Below are positions 1 to 9,528 of a stretch of DNA of 64,000 nucleotides, piece after piece. The DNA comes from Bacteroidota bacterium. Lineage in GTDB: Bacteria; Bacteroidota; Bacteroidia; B-17B0; Aurantibacillaceae. Within the stretch, counting starts at the first letter, position 1; each line of letters starts with the position of its first letter. The notes beneath the pieces are model-generated. The model saw only the letters and a list, made by a program, of their open reading frames with translations, was not told the DNA's origin and made no database searches. The stretch covers positions 1 through 64,000 of the forward strand of contig JAJNBG010000004.1 in assembly GCA_021155905.1 (NCBI GenBank). Direction: 5' to 3'. Made by a program: the position numbers and the translations under genes.

Positions 1-1
1 T

Positions 2-901
2 CTATTAGGAATTAAGTATATCACTAAAAACGATATTGAATTAATTTTAGAGACCGCTAAGAATTTTAAAGAAGTCATTAACCGTCCTATTAAAAAAGTG
101 CCTTCTTTACGAGACCTGACTGTTGCCAACTTGTTTTTTGAAAACTCTACCCGTACCCGCTTATCTTTTGAGTTGGCACAAAAGCGTCTGAGTGCCGATG
201 TAGTTAATTTTTCAGCATCATCTTCCTCTGTTAAAAAAGGAGAAACACTCATCGACACGGTGAATAATATCCTGGCCATGAAAGTGGACATGGTGGTAAT
301 GAGACATTCCAGTGCCGGGGCTGCTGAATTTTTATCCAGGAAAGTGAATGCGAAAATCGTCAATGCAGGCGACGGGGCACATGAACACCCAACGCAGGCT
401 TTACTGGATGCATTTTCTATGCAGGAAAAAATCGGGGATTTGAAAGGCAAGAAGATCGCCATTGTAGGTGATATTTTACACTCGCGCGTGGCATTATCCA
501 ATATTTTTTGCCTTCAAAAACTGGGGGCAGAAGTTAAAGTGTGTGGGCCCACAACGCTGATTCCTAAATACATAGAAAGTTTAGGGGTGAAAGTGGAAAC
601 TGACCTTCGAAAAACATTGGAATGGTGTGATGTCGCTAATATGCTGCGCATTCAATTGGAAAGACAGGATATAAAATTTTTTCCTTCTATCCGGGAATAT
701 ACTATGCTTTATGGTTTGGATAAAAACATGCTGGATTCATTATCGAAAAAGATTGTGATTATGCATCCGGGTCCAATCAACCGAGGGGTTGAAATTACCA
801 GCGAAGTGGCCGACAGTAGCCAATCGATCATTCTTGATCAGGTTGAAAATGGCGTGGCGGTTCGTATGGCGGTGATGTTTTTATTAGCCGGCAGGCAATA
901 G
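2..901 (+). CDS. pyrB: Aspartate carbamoyltransferase, catalytic chain (5' end cut by window edge)
   Basis: This enzyme joins carbamoyl phosphate and L-aspartate in the second step of pyrimidine synthesis, in the cytoplasm. The carbamoyl-phosphate loop is visible as FENSTRTRLSFE, followed by HPTQALLDAF in the domain hinge and HPGPINRG near the C-terminus, all family signatures. The reading frame stays open to the left edge and begins LLGIKYITKNDIEL, which matches the usual N-terminal helix, so about ten residues are missing. A GTG at 98 is an internal valine, not the start. 299 codons are present against about 305-310 in the family. No regulatory-chain gene (pyrI) follows. The intergenic stretch after it is AT-rich, with no clear terminator. 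Confidence 0.95.
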   Translation, partial: LLGIKYITKNDIELILETAKNFKEVINRPIKKVPSLRDLTVANLFFENSTRTRLSFELAQKRLSADVVNFSASSSSVKKGETLIDTVNNILAMKVDMVVMRHSSAGAAEFLSRKVNAKIVNAGDGAHEHPTQALLDAFSMQEKIGDLKGKKIAIVGDILHSRVALSNIFCLQKLGAEVKVCGPTTLIPKYIESLGVKVETDLRKTLEWCDVANMLRIQLERQDIKFFPSIREYTMLYGLDKNMLDSLSKKIVIMHPGPINRGVEITSEVADSSQSIILDQVENGVAVRMAVMFLLAGRQ

Positions 902-1020
902 TTGCTTTTCTGTTTAAAACTTTGGATTATCTTATTGTTAAAACCTTATTTCCTGCCCGGAATTAAGACTAAATTTACCTTAATTAATTAAGCACCAAAT
1001 TATTAACTTAATAATCTTCT

Positions 1021-1875
1021 ATGAAAAAAATCTACTGTACTATTATTGCGATTTCTGCAACTATTGCATCAGCATTTGCGCAAACCGTACCAACCTGTTC
1101 ATTAAACTCCACGTTTATTGCCAGTAATAAGGTAGGTGTTTGGCCTGACAGTGCTACTAATTTTATTTCAGGAATGGTAGGTCAGCCCTATGTTCAGAAT
1201 ATAACTGTAAAAGTTCCTAAGGATACGACATCTTCAGGGTTTACACTTTGTTTTAACCGTTTTGAGTTAACCACTCCAACAACCAATAATTATGGATTAC
1301 CTCCTGGATTGAATTTTGGTTCTTCCACAACGGCCGTAAATACCGGATCAGTGATCAATGGGTCACCGGCATTTAAATTTCCGGGAAATGCCAATAACTG
1401 TGCGAGTGTTTACGGAACTCCTACTGTAGCAGGTACCTATACATTAAATCTAAAAGTTACTCCTTTTATGACGCCTTTAGCATTCGGAACATGTCCTGCA
1501 TCTCCAAATGTGAGTGGTGGTAGTGGTACAATCACTTCACCTCAATTATTAAATTATTATATCATTAATATTTTGCCGGCTATTGCTACCGGGCTCCGCG
1601 ATATTGGTAAAGATAAGGTGGCTTTATACCAGAACGTACCAAATCCTTTCTCTGATTTCACTGATGTCATTTTTTATGTGGAAGGAGACGACCTGGCAAC
1701 CGTGACTGTTTATAACACACTTGGTTCAGTTGTTAATGAACAAACAGTAAGAACAACTCCGGGAGAAAATAAAGTAACTGTAAATGCTGCAAACCTGGCA
1801 AACGGGACTTACATCTATACTTTAAAGTATAAAAATGCCCTTACAACGAAACGAATGATGGTTATTAATAATTAA
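1021..1875 (+). CDS. Secreted protein with T9SS type A sorting domain
   Basis: A 284-residue exported protein. Residues 1-21 form a signal peptide (MKKIYCTIIAISATIASAFA, then Q). The middle is rich in Thr, Asn, Pro and Gly and resembles an Ig-like or putative-Ig fold; phrases such as YGTPTVAGTYTLNLKV fit repeats of that type. The last ~80 residues are a Por-secretion C-terminal sorting domain: YQNVPNPFSDFT, then VTVYNTLGSVV, then NGTYIYTLKY and a basic end. Known members are moved across the outer membrane by the type IX system and anchored or released there. The substrate or role of the middle part is not recognisable. It ends 20 bases before rnz. Confidence 0.85.
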   Translation: MKKIYCTIIAISATIASAFAQTVPTCSLNSTFIASNKVGVWPDSATNFISGMVGQPYVQNITVKVPKDTTSSGFTLCFNRFELTTPTTNNYGLPPGLNFGSSTTAVNTGSVINGSPAFKFPGNANNCASVYGTPTVAGTYTLNLKVTPFMTPLAFGTCPASPNVSGGSGTITSPQLLNYYIINILPAIATGLRDIGKDKVALYQNVPNPFSDFTDVIFYVEGDDLATVTVYNTLGSVVNEQTVRTTPGENKVTVNAANLANGTYIYTLKYKNALTTKRMMVINN

Positions 1876-1895
1876 TCATTATTTTTCGGAGGTAT

Positions 1896-2816
1896 ATGGC
1901 AATTCAAACCTTCGAATTATTAATATTAGGTAGTAGTGCGGCAACGCCTACTTCCAACAGGAATCCTACCGCTCAGCTGTTAAACATAGCTGAGCGGTTT
2001 TTTTTGATTGATTGTGCGGAAGGAACCCAAATGCAGTTGAGAAAGTATAAGGCCCGATTTCAAAGTGTGAATCACATTTTTATTAGTCATTTGCATGGCG
2101 ACCATTTTTTAGGCTTACCAGGTTTAATTGCGAGCATGCATTTACTGGGCCGTAAAAATGAGTTGACGATTTATGGTCCTAAAGAGTTGGAAGAAATTAT
2201 TAACCTGATTCATAAATTTTCTGAAACACAGTTAGCTTATCCATTGAAGTTTGTGCATACTGACCATGCTTCCAAGCAAATGATCTGGGAAGACGAGAAA
2301 GTAGAAGTTTATACGGTTCCCTTAAAACACAGGATTAAAACAACGGGTTTTTTATTTCGGGAAAAGCCTTTTCCCAGGAATATTGATAAATATAAACTGG
2401 AAAAGCACGATGTTTCCTTTGCAGAGATTCATAAATTAAAACAGGGATTCGATGCGGTGGACAATTCCGGCAACACCATCAAAAATGAGTTACTGACGAT
2501 TGACCCCGTAAAAGGCAGGAGTTATGCTTTTTGCAGCGACACCAAATTTTTTGAAGCATTGGCAGATGATATTAAAGATGTTGATCTTTTATATCATGAA
2601 TCGACATTCCTTGAAGATAAGAAAGACCGGGCTAAACAAACCTTTCATAGTACGGCCAAACAGGCCGCCCAATTAGCAGTTCTTGCTAATACCAAACAAT
2701 TATTATTAGGCCATTTCTCTGCCAGGTATGGTAATTTGGAAGAATTTTTAGAAGAAGCCAGGCCAATTTTCGAAAACACGGAGCTCGCCATTGAAGGAAA
2801 AATAATTTCCCTGTAA
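1896..2816 (+). CDS. rnz: Ribonuclease Z (tRNA 3' processing endonuclease)
   Basis: A metallo-beta-lactamase-fold nuclease of the long single-domain bacterial type (306 residues, the usual length). It cuts pre-tRNAs after the discriminator base so that CCA can be added. This fits a genome whose tRNA-Glu (11438) lacks an encoded CCA. The zinc motif SHLHGDH is at about residues 62-68. A second-half histidine (HSTAKQAAQLA) and the GHFSARY motif near residue 273 are present. The start is the ATG preceded by GGAGG six bases upstream, an unusually good Shine-Dalgarno for this phylum. Confidence 0.94.
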   Translation: MAIQTFELLILGSSAATPTSNRNPTAQLLNIAERFFLIDCAEGTQMQLRKYKARFQSVNHIFISHLHGDHFLGLPGLIASMHLLGRKNELTIYGPKELEEIINLIHKFSETQLAYPLKFVHTDHASKQMIWEDEKVEVYTVPLKHRIKTTGFLFREKPFPRNIDKYKLEKHDVSFAEIHKLKQGFDAVDNSGNTIKNELLTIDPVKGRSYAFCSDTKFFEALADDIKDVDLLYHESTFLEDKKDRAKQTFHSTAKQAAQLAVLANTKQLLLGHFSARYGNLEEFLEEARPIFENTELAIEGKIISL

Positions 2817-3046
2817 CTTTTATTTTTTTCGGAGTTATAAGTTCAGAAAAGGATTCAATCCGGTGTTTTCGGAACCACTTCAATCCCTTTTTGTTTTTTC
2901 AAGCTCTGCCACTACAGGGTTCTACATAAAACTTGCTAAAGAAATAAATCCACTTTCAATCTTTTTGACTTGAGATGGAAAAAGTTTAACCCTGAAAACA
3001 TTCTTTATGCAAGCAATCTTTACGTTAATCTCTAAATCTAACAATT

Positions 3047-3625
3047 ATGAAAAACGTAAATCAATTGCTGGTTGTTACAAGCCTGGTTTTTATCCTGATG
3101 CCTCGTAAATTTTTTTCTCAATTAAATAATCATCATAAAAACTACGTCGACATTGGTTTAGTTGGCGGAATGCAGCATCACGATTCACCATTGGCAGGTG
3201 TTTATGGAAGTATAGGTACTTTTTTCAATGCTTTTGGCAGGCCGAGTTCAATTGATGTGAGAGTTAAAGAATTGTATATTGCAAACCCCGAACAGCAGGG
3301 AACCCTCATTACTTTAACCTACCGGGTAAGTTTAATTAAAGGCTTATTTGTTGGTATTGGCGGTGCACACGGTCACCAGGTGATGATGGGAGAATTCATG
3401 ACGCATACCGGTTCTTCTATCGGAGGCACCAATCCACACATCATGCACAGTTCCGGTTATAATGCAGAACTGGGATATAACTTCGGTTCCTTTATAAAAA
3501 ATAAATACCTGGGAATTTATCCGGTTGTTCAGTTGGCCTATACGCAACTTTTTATGACTAATCATTCGACGCCTAATCTGACATTAAGCGGAGGATTTAG
3601 AGTTGGTTTTAAACAGTGGAATTAA
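3047..3625 (+). CDS. Predicted outer-membrane beta-barrel-like protein
   Basis: 192 residues with an N-terminal signal peptide (about residues 1-25, hydrophobic VVTSLVFILM, cleavage near FFSQ). The remainder alternates hydrophobic and polar residues with many glycines and aromatics (VDIGLVGG, GVYGSIGTFF, LTLSGGFRVGF) and ends in a strand-like segment FRVGFKQWN, as small porin-like barrels do. Histidine content is high near residues 30-45 and 105-130. I cannot assign a specific family. It is separated by about 230 bases from rnz and stands alone. Confidence 0.55.
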   Translation: MKNVNQLLVVTSLVFILMPRKFFSQLNNHHKNYVDIGLVGGMQHHDSPLAGVYGSIGTFFNAFGRPSSIDVRVKELYIANPEQQGTLITLTYRVSLIKGLFVGIGGAHGHQVMMGEFMTHTGSSIGGTNPHIMHSSGYNAELGYNFGSFIKNKYLGIYPVVQLAYTQLFMTNHSTPNLTLSGGFRVGFKQWN

Positions 3626-3682
3626 CACCAGATTTTTTGATATTTTTTTGAAATAAAAATTTTGATATTCCGTATAGTCATG

Positions 3683-3690
3683 TATCTTTG
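3683..3690 (+). promoter_or_regulatory. Bacteroidota-type -7 box (TATCTTTG) for the response regulator
   Basis: TATCTTTG matches the TAnnTTTG -7 consensus of the Bacteroidota primary sigma factor. It lies 30 bases before the ATG at 3721. A TTG codon in frame with the downstream gene falls inside this box and is therefore unlikely to be a start. No clear -33 TTTG is visible. Confidence 0.6.
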
Positions 3691-3720
3691 TTTAAAATTA
3701 ATCTAAATAAGAATTTCTTT

Positions 3721-4377
3721 ATGATTTCTGTACTTATAGCTGATAAAAATTACCTGAGTAGATTAGGGCTTTTTACGTTGCTAAATACGTCATCAAATTT
3801 TGAAGTGGATTATACAGATGATGATAATTTTGAAAATTTAGTTTCCTGTATCAAAAAGAATAAACCGAAAATTTTAGTTCTGGACTTTCAATCTCTGGGT
3901 TTTAATGCCAAACAAATCTCTTTATTGATAAAGACTTTCAAACGTCTTCAGGTACTTGCCATCACAGATTACATGAGCAAAAGCGAAATGCAATCGGCGT
4001 TGGATTCCGGTGTGAGAAGTTACCTTTTGAAGGAATGCGATAAAGATGAAATCATCGAAGCTTTACATGCAACCTATAACGGCGAACGCTTTTTATGTGG
4101 TAAGGTGGCTTATTTCCTTTCTAATCCAGAAGAGATTCAGGTTTCGAAACCTGTACTTGATAAAGTTTCATGTCAGGGCTTAGGTATTACTGACAGAGAA
4201 CTGGATGTGATTCGTTTGATTTCTGAAGGTTTATCCAATAAACTAATTGCTGATAAATTAGAATTAAGTACGCATACGGTTAATACACACCGTAAAAACA
4301 TCATGACAAAACTGGATATTCCTAATACTGCAGGGATTGTGATGTTTGCAGTGAAAAACAATTTATTAGTGGCTTAA
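3721..4377 (+). CDS. LuxR/NarL-type two-component response regulator
   Basis: 218 residues counted from the ATG that follows the -7 box at 3683. The receiver domain covers about residues 1-120 with the phosphoacceptor in ILVLDFQSLG and the conserved lysine in YLLKECD. The C-terminal helix-turn-helix covers about residues 155-215 (GITDRELDVIRLISEGLSN, then NKLIADKLELSTHTVNTHR), the classic GerE/LuxR pattern. One of the usual acidic pair near the N-terminus is present (LIADKNYL), so the acidic pocket looks reduced. No histidine kinase gene is adjacent, so it is an orphan regulator. It may act with the small membrane peptide that follows four bases later. Confidence 0.85.
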   Translation: MISVLIADKNYLSRLGLFTLLNTSSNFEVDYTDDDNFENLVSCIKKNKPKILVLDFQSLGFNAKQISLLIKTFKRLQVLAITDYMSKSEMQSALDSGVRSYLLKECDKDEIIEALHATYNGERFLCGKVAYFLSNPEEIQVSKPVLDKVSCQGLGITDRELDVIRLISEGLSNKLIADKLELSTHTVNTHRKNIMTKLDIPNTAGIVMFAVKNNLLVA

Positions 4378-4381
4378 TACC

Positions 4382-4489
4382 ATGAAATCTGCCCTGGAAA
4401 TCAGTGATTATTTTATCCTTTTATTTATTGCCGTATTTTTTGCTTTAGGAATTTATACCCTGGTGAAATTCATGCGGAGTAAGGATTAA
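4382..4489 (+). CDS. Small single-span membrane protein (35 aa)
   Basis: An ORF reading MKSALEISDYFILLFIAVFF and then ALGIYTLVKFMRSKD. It has one clear transmembrane segment (about residues 9-29) and a basic C-terminus, and starts four bases after the stop of the response regulator, so the two are probably cotranscribed. No family is recognised. Confidence 0.5.
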   Translation: MKSALEISDYFILLFIAVFFALGIYTLVKFMRSKD

Positions 4490-4548
4490 TAGTTCAATTC
4501 TTTTACTATAAATTTTCTTTCAATCCCATCAAAAACAAAATAGTTCGC

Positions 4549-4556
4549 TATCTTTG
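4549..4556 (+). promoter_or_regulatory. -7 box (TATCTTTG) of guaA
   Basis: An exact TAnnTTTG match. Transcription should begin about four bases after it, near 4560, which leaves only about six bases before the guaA ATG at 4566. A TTG codon within this box opens the same frame but would lie upstream of the expected transcript start. Confidence 0.6.
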
Positions 4557-4565
4557 TTAGCTACT

Positions 4566-6095
4566 ATGCAAGAACAAATTTTAATCCTCGATTTCGGTTC
4601 ACAATTCACTCAATTAATTGCCCGTCGTGTTAGGGAATTGAATGTCTACTGTGAAATCCATCCTTATAATAAAATTCCGGAAATAACTCCAAATATCAAG
4701 GGTGTCATATTATCCGGCAGTCCACACAGTGTACGACAGGATGAGCCATTAAACCCGGATATTGCCCACATTAAAGGTAAGTTGCCTTTGTTGGGCGTTT
4801 GTTATGGGGCGCAATTATTATCTCATTTTTATGGTGGAGAAGTGGGGAAATCCAGTTCCCGCGAATATGGCCGTGCCAACCTCAGTTTTGTGGATGCTTC
4901 TAACGATTTATTTAAAGGTATCAGCAGTAACTCACAGGTTTGGATGAGCCATGCCGATACAATTATTTCAGTTCCTGAACATTATAAAGTGGTTGCCAGT
5001 ACGCACGATGTAAAAGTTGCTGGTTATGCCATCCATGGCGAACAGACATGGGGAATTCAGTTTCATCCGGAAGTTTACCATTCTTTGGAAGGTGCTCATT
5101 TACTTAAAAATTTTGTGAAAGATATTTGCGGATGCAATGGTACATGGACATCAGATTCATTCATTGATACAACCGTTGCCGAGCTAAAACAAAAATTGGG
5201 ATCTGATAAAGTTGTATTAGGCTTATCCGGTGGAGTAGACAGTAGTGTAGCTGCAGTATTATTACATAAAGCAATCGGCGCTAATCTGCATTGCATTTTT
5301 GTAGATAACGGATTACTGCGTAAAAACGAATTTGAAAATGTACTGGACTCATACAAACATATGGGGCTTAATGTAAAAGGGGTGAATGCAAAACAGCTTT
5401 TTTATGATGCATTAAAAGGCATTTCAGATCCGGAAGCAAAACGTAAAGCAATTGGTAAAGCATTTATTGATGTTTTTGATGATGAATCAAAAGGCATCAC
5501 CGATGCAAAATGGCTTGGTCAGGGAACTATTTATCCGGATGTGATTGAGAGTTTATCAGTGAACGGTCCTTCAGCAACAATTAAGTCTCACCACAATGTG
5601 GGAGGATTACCTGATTATATGAAGCTAAGCGTTGTTGAACCATTACGCAGCTTATTCAAAGATGAAGTAAGGAGAGTAGGGAAGGCTTTAGGAATTGATG
5701 ATGCATTGATTGGTCGTCATCCGTTCCCGGGTCCTGGTTTAGCGATAAGGATTCTTGGAGATATTACTCCGGAGAAAGTTCAGTTACTGCAGGATGTGGA
5801 CGCGATCTTCATTGGTAGTTTGAAATCTGCGGGGCTTTATGATTCGGTTTGGCAGGCAGGCGCAATTCTGTTACCTATACAGAGCGTTGGCGTAATGGGT
5901 GATGAACGTACTTATGAGAAAGTTGTGGCTTTACGTGCGGTTTCTTCCACTGATGGCATGACAGCAGATTGGTGTCATTTACCGTATGAGTTTTTAGCAA
6001 AAGTATCTAATGATATCATCAATAAAGTAAAAGGGGTAAATAGGGTTGTGTATGATATCAGCTCAAAACCTCCAGCTACAATTGAATGGGAATAA
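4566..6095 (+). CDS. guaA: GMP synthase (glutamine-hydrolysing)
   Basis: Converts XMP to GMP with ATP and glutamine in purine synthesis. The N-terminal class I amidotransferase has its nucleophile in GVCYGAQLL and the His/Glu dyad in HPEVYHS. The ATP-pyrophosphatase P-loop LSGGVDSS follows at about residue 220. The C-terminal dimerisation domain carries [14 protein letters not shown] and ends in KPPATIEWE, the standard C-terminus. 509 residues from the ATG is the usual length; the TTG twelve bases upstream lies inside the promoter box. It stands alone between spacers. Confidence 0.96.
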   Translation: MQEQILILDFGSQFTQLIARRVRELNVYCEIHPYNKIPEITPNIKGVILSGSPHSVRQDEPLNPDIAHIKGKLPLLGVCYGAQLLSHFYGGEVGKSSSREYGRANLSFVDASNDLFKGISSNSQVWMSHADTIISVPEHYKVVASTHDVKVAGYAIHGEQTWGIQFHPEVYHSLEGAHLLKNFVKDICGCNGTWTSDSFIDTTVAELKQKLGSDKVVLGLSGGVDSSVAAVLLHKAIGANLHCIFVDNGLLRKNEFENVLDSYKHMGLNVKGVNAKQLFYDALKGISDPEAKRKAIGKAFIDVFDDESKGITDAKWLGQGTIYPDVIESLSVNGPSATIKSHHNVGGLPDYMKLSVVEPLRSLFKDEVRRVGKALGIDDALIGRHPFPGPGLAIRILGDITPEKVQLLQDVDAIFIGSLKSAGLYDSVWQAGAILLPIQSVGVMGDERTYEKVVALRAVSSTDGMTADWCHLPYEFLAKVSNDIINKVKGVNRVVYDISSKPPATIEWE

Positions 6096-6098
6096 TGA

Positions 6099-6171
6099 TT
6101 AGTTTTTAGTGCTTGGTTTTAAGTTATTAGTTGACTCTAATAAACACTAAGCACTTAACACTAAAAACTAA
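6099..6171. repeat. Imperfect inverted repeat between guaA and the LysM gene
   Basis: A perfect 13 bp arm TTAGTTTTTAGTG at 6099-6111 pairs with its complement at 6159-6171. The inner parts also contain echoes of the same words (GTGCTTGG, AAGCACTTAACAC). It lies between the guaA stop and the ATG at 6176, too AT-rich to call a terminator with confidence. Such low-complexity hairpins are common as spacers in Bacteroidota. Confidence 0.6.
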
Positions 6172-6175
6172 ATAA

Positions 6176-8017
6176 ATGAACAAAATTAAAACCACATATC
6201 TAACATTCACGGTTTCTTTCCTCCTGTGTTTTGCTTCCTGTGTCACTCGCGGACAAACCAGGTCTTCCCAGGTTGAAACCATTAACGGGAAAAAATATTA
6301 CATCCATAAAGTAGAAAAAGGACAAAGCCTGTATGCTATTGCCAAGACATATGGTATGGATGTGAATTCAATTTTAGCGGAAAACGATGAAGCAATTGAC
6401 GGATTAAAGCAGGGACAGGAATTAAAAATACCTTTTGAAAGCTTATTACCAAAACAAGCCATAGCCATTGATACCAATAAATATGTGTATCATAAAATTG
6501 CCAAAGGAGAAACCGTTTACGGGATAACAAAAAAATATTCCATTGACGAAAAAAAACTGGCATCCTATAATCCAGCCCTACACAGCGGATTAAAAGAAGG
6601 CGAGTATTTAATTGTTGGCGAGAAGAAAAAAAGCACTACAAAACCTGTAAATTCAAATTCTGTTACGCCAGATATGTCTTATGATACTTATACGGTATTA
6701 CAGGGAGAAACTTTATATGGTATTTCAAAAAAAGTAAATGTATCCCAGGAAGATCTTTTAAAACTGAATCCGGAATTAAAAGATGGAGTAAAACAAGGCC
6801 AGGTGATAAAAATTGCAGCTAAAAAAACTCCGGTAATTATTTCCGGCCCGACTGTTATTTCAAATTCTTCCATGTCTGCTCCATTGGATACAGCCTTATT
6901 ACATAAGCCCAAGAAGGGTCAATATCACATTGGTTTATTTTTACCATTCAAATTAGCGGAAAGTGAGAGTATTAATATCGATGAGTTAGCTAAGGCCAAA
7001 GCATCTTTCCCTCCAACCCAGTCACTGGCCCTGGATTTTTATGCAGGTTTTAAAAAAGCGGTTGATTCATTAACGGCAAAAGATTTCGATGTAAGCATCC
7101 ATGTTTTTGATGTGGAAGACAGAGATTCTGTAAAGATCGAGGCGATGTGTAAAACCCCTGAATTTAAGAAACTGGATGCTATTTTCGGACCATTATATGC
7201 TTATGTTTTTAAACTGGTTTCCAGTCGCGCAAAAGCGTTTGGTATCCCTGTAGTGTCGCCTTTAACCCAGCAAAATAAGATTCTTTTCAATAATGTCCTG
7301 GTGAGCAAAGTCAACCCTTCCCAGTTTACCTTAATCGAGGGTCTTGCTGATTATTGCGCTGATTCTTTAATGGCTACTTCCAATGTCATTATCGTTAATG
7401 CCATTGCGAAGGATCTTCAATATGTAAAAGCCTTTAAGGACCGCTACAATGAAGCACTATTGAAACATGGAAAAACCATAAAGGATAGTATTACAGAAGT
7501 CAAGGGAATTGCAGGCCTAAAATCGGCTTATGTTCCCGGTAAAAAGAATATCGTGGTATTGCTCACAAATAATCCTGTATTTCTCCAGGATTTTATCACG
7601 CAGCTTTATGTCTTTTCAGATAAGAAAGATATCGTGTTAATGGGTTTTAACAGTGTGGCGCATATTGAAAATTTGGACCAGGATTATTTAAATTCATTAC
7701 AGTATCATTTTGCAGCTCCTAATCATATTGATTTTAAAGATTCTGTCATTCGCCAATTAACAAAGCAATACCAGGAGTTTTATGTGGCAGATCCATCAGA
7801 ATATTATTTCCAGGGATTCGATATTGGCATGTATTACTTATTGAACTTAAAGGCTCAGGGTCCCGGAATATTTTTAAATCTTGATAAATACATCTGGGAA
7901 GGTGTTTCTACAGGATTTAAATTTTACAGGCCGGATAATGAAACTGGATTTGAGAACAGGGCGGTTTATATTTACAGATATTCTAATTATCAGTTGCAGA
8001 AATTAGGATGGAAATAA
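6176..8017 (+). CDS. LysM-repeat protein with type 1 periplasmic-binding (LivJ-like) domain
   Basis: 613 residues. The N-terminus has a hydrophobic export signal ending LLCFASC, which may be a lipobox. Three LysM domains follow (about residues 40-85, 100-145 and 165-210), each with the pattern YxVxKGxSLYxIxKxYxxxxxxLxxxN; these bind peptidoglycan. From about residue 245 to the end there is a periplasmic-binding-protein fold resembling amino-acid ABC receptors (IGLFLPFKL, then AIFGPLYAYVF, VVSPLTQQNKIL, VLMGFNSVAHI). Proteins of this architecture are common in Bacteroidota and may link envelope sensing to the cell wall; the ligand is unknown. Its last ten bases overlap hemF, implying translational coupling. 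Confidence 0.8.
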   Translation: MNKIKTTYLTFTVSFLLCFASCVTRGQTRSSQVETINGKKYYIHKVEKGQSLYAIAKTYGMDVNSILAENDEAIDGLKQGQELKIPFESLLPKQAIAIDTNKYVYHKIAKGETVYGITKKYSIDEKKLASYNPALHSGLKEGEYLIVGEKKKSTTKPVNSNSVTPDMSYDTYTVLQGETLYGISKKVNVSQEDLLKLNPELKDGVKQGQVIKIAAKKTPVIISGPTVISNSSMSAPLDTALLHKPKKGQYHIGLFLPFKLAESESINIDELAKAKASFPPTQSLALDFYAGFKKAVDSLTAKDFDVSIHVFDVEDRDSVKIEAMCKTPEFKKLDAIFGPLYAYVFKLVSSRAKAFGIPVVSPLTQQNKILFNNVLVSKVNPSQFTLIEGLADYCADSLMATSNVIIVNAIAKDLQYVKAFKDRYNEALLKHGKTIKDSITEVKGIAGLKSAYVPGKKNIVVLLTNNPVFLQDFITQLYVFSDKKDIVLMGFNSVAHIENLDQDYLNSLQYHFAAPNHIDFKDSVIRQLTKQYQEFYVADPSEYYFQGFDIGMYYLLNLKAQGPGIFLNLDKYIWEGVSTGFKFYRPDNETGFENRAVYIYRYSNYQLQKLGWK

Positions 8018-8931
8018 CTAAAGAAAATATTTCGGATTGGTTAAAAGGCCTTCAGGACTCGATTTGCCAGGCTCTGGAAACAGAGGATGGTTCAGGGAAA
8101 TTTAAAGAAGAAAACTGGATCCGTGAAGAAGGAGGTGGTGGCCGTTCCCGGGTGATTGAAAACGGCGAGGTGATTGAAAAAGGTGGCGTGATGTTTTCAG
8201 CAGTGAGTGGTAAGACTCCTGATTTTTTATTAAAGGAAAAAGAACATAGCGTTTCTTCTAGTTCTGCTCAAACTGAAAGCACTTTTTTTGCTACGGGTGT
8301 ATCGATTGTAATTCATCCTAAAAGTCCTTTAGTTCCAATTATACACATGAACATCCGTTATTTTGAAACGAGCAACGGTACCAAATGGTTGGGTGGGGGC
8401 ATTGATCTTACGCCGCATTATATTGTGGATGAAGATGCTTCGTTTTTTCATGGAAAATTAAAGGAAGTGTGTGATAAACATCATTACTCTTATTATTCTG
8501 AGTTCAAAACCTGGGCAGATAATTATTTCTACATTAACCACCGAAAAGAAACCCGTGGAATAGGTGGAATTTTCTTCGATCGTGTAAATCAAAATGAGCA
8601 TTTGAATTTTGAACAAAATTTTGCTTTCTGGCAGGATGTGGGAAAAGCGTTTGCTCCGATTTATGTTGAATTAATGCATAAAAATAAGGGAAAGGCTTAT
8701 ACCGACGATCAAAAACAATGGCAATTATTGCGTCGTGGACGTTATGTGGAATTTAATTTAGTGTATGACAAGGGAACTAAATTCGGTTTGGAAACCAACG
8801 GACGGGTTGAATCAATTTTAATGAGTCTTCCTGCTATTGCAGGTTGGGTATATGATTATAAAGTAAAAGAAGGTTCTGAAGAACAAAACACATTAAATAA
8901 ATTAAAAAAGGGCATCAACTGGGTATCATGA
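8008..8931 (+). CDS. hemF: Oxygen-dependent coproporphyrinogen III oxidase
   Basis: Decarboxylates two propionates of coproporphyrinogen III to vinyl groups in haem synthesis, using O2. 307 residues, the normal size. Family motifs are GGGIDLTPHYIVDEDASFFH, RGIGGIFFDR and RRGRYVEFNLVYDKGTKFGL. The presence of the O2-requiring enzyme suggests an aerobic host. It overlaps the preceding LysM gene and the following DUF502 gene (ATGA overlap), so the three form one operon. Confidence 0.95.
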   Translation: MEITKENISDWLKGLQDSICQALETEDGSGKFKEENWIREEGGGGRSRVIENGEVIEKGGVMFSAVSGKTPDFLLKEKEHSVSSSSAQTESTFFATGVSIVIHPKSPLVPIIHMNIRYFETSNGTKWLGGGIDLTPHYIVDEDASFFHGKLKEVCDKHHYSYYSEFKTWADNYFYINHRKETRGIGGIFFDRVNQNEHLNFEQNFAFWQDVGKAFAPIYVELMHKNKGKAYTDDQKQWQLLRRGRYVEFNLVYDKGTKFGLETNGRVESILMSLPAIAGWVYDYKVKEGSEEQNTLNKLKKGINWVS

Positions 8932-9497
8932 GTAAATTTTTAAAATATTTTCTGCAGGGCCTGGCTTTATTCATTCCCATTGGCATTACCCTCATTGTGT
9001 TTTTTAAAATCTTTCAGTTTTTTGAAGGTGTGTTTTCCTTTGTGGCGGTTACCACCAGTCCTGCTTTAAACACAGTGATATCTGTGATTTGTCTAGTGTT
9101 AGTTATTACGCTTTTCGGATTGTTGGCTTCCTCCTTTATATTTAAAAAGTTATTTGAGTATTTTGAAAGTAAGATGGAACACATCCCTGTAGTGCGTCAC
9201 ATTTATTCGCCGATCAAGGATTTTATGAATGCGTTTATGGGTAATAAAAAACGCTTTACGAAGCCGGTATTGGTTTTAACAAATCCACAGGCTAATATTC
9301 AGGAGATCGGATTTATTACTCAGGACGACTTGGTAGAATGGGGAATAAAAGAAAAATATGCTGTATATTTACCTTATTCCTATTCGTTTTCGGGAAGATT
9401 GATTATTGTACCAAAAGAACAGATAACGTATTTAAATACTGATGGAGCAGATGCCATGAAGTTTTTGATTTCAGGTGGTGTAACAGATGTAGATTAA
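8928..9497 (+). CDS. DUF502 family membrane protein
   Basis: 189 residues. Two transmembrane segments are visible (about residues 9-29, LFIPIGITLIVFFKIF, and about 45-68, VISVICLVLVITLFGLLAS). The conserved DUF502 core follows: HIPVVRHIYSPIKDF, then VLVLTNPQ, GFITQDD and a VYLPYSYSFSGRLIIVP segment. Biochemical function of the family is unknown. Overlaps hemF by four bases. Confidence 0.85.
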   Translation: MSKFLKYFLQGLALFIPIGITLIVFFKIFQFFEGVFSFVAVTTSPALNTVISVICLVLVITLFGLLASSFIFKKLFEYFESKMEHIPVVRHIYSPIKDFMNAFMGNKKRFTKPVLVLTNPQANIQEIGFITQDDLVEWGIKEKYAVYLPYSYSFSGRLIIVPKEQITYLNTDGADAMKFLISGGVTDVD

Positions 9498-9528
9498 GAT
9501 TTGAATTTAACCTTTAAATTAAATTGTC

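Noticed and set aside
98-901. pyrB starting at GTG 98
   Set aside because: The frame is open to the window edge and the upstream residues match the normal aspartate carbamoyltransferase N-terminus, so the gene is cut by the window and GTG is an internal valine.
3688-3720. TTG start of the LuxR-type regulator
   Set aside because: The TTG is part of the -7 promoter box TATCTTTG, so it lies upstream of the expected transcript start.
4554-4565. TTG start of guaA
   Set aside because: It lies inside the -7 box; the ATG twelve bases later gives the usual protein start [11 protein letters not shown].
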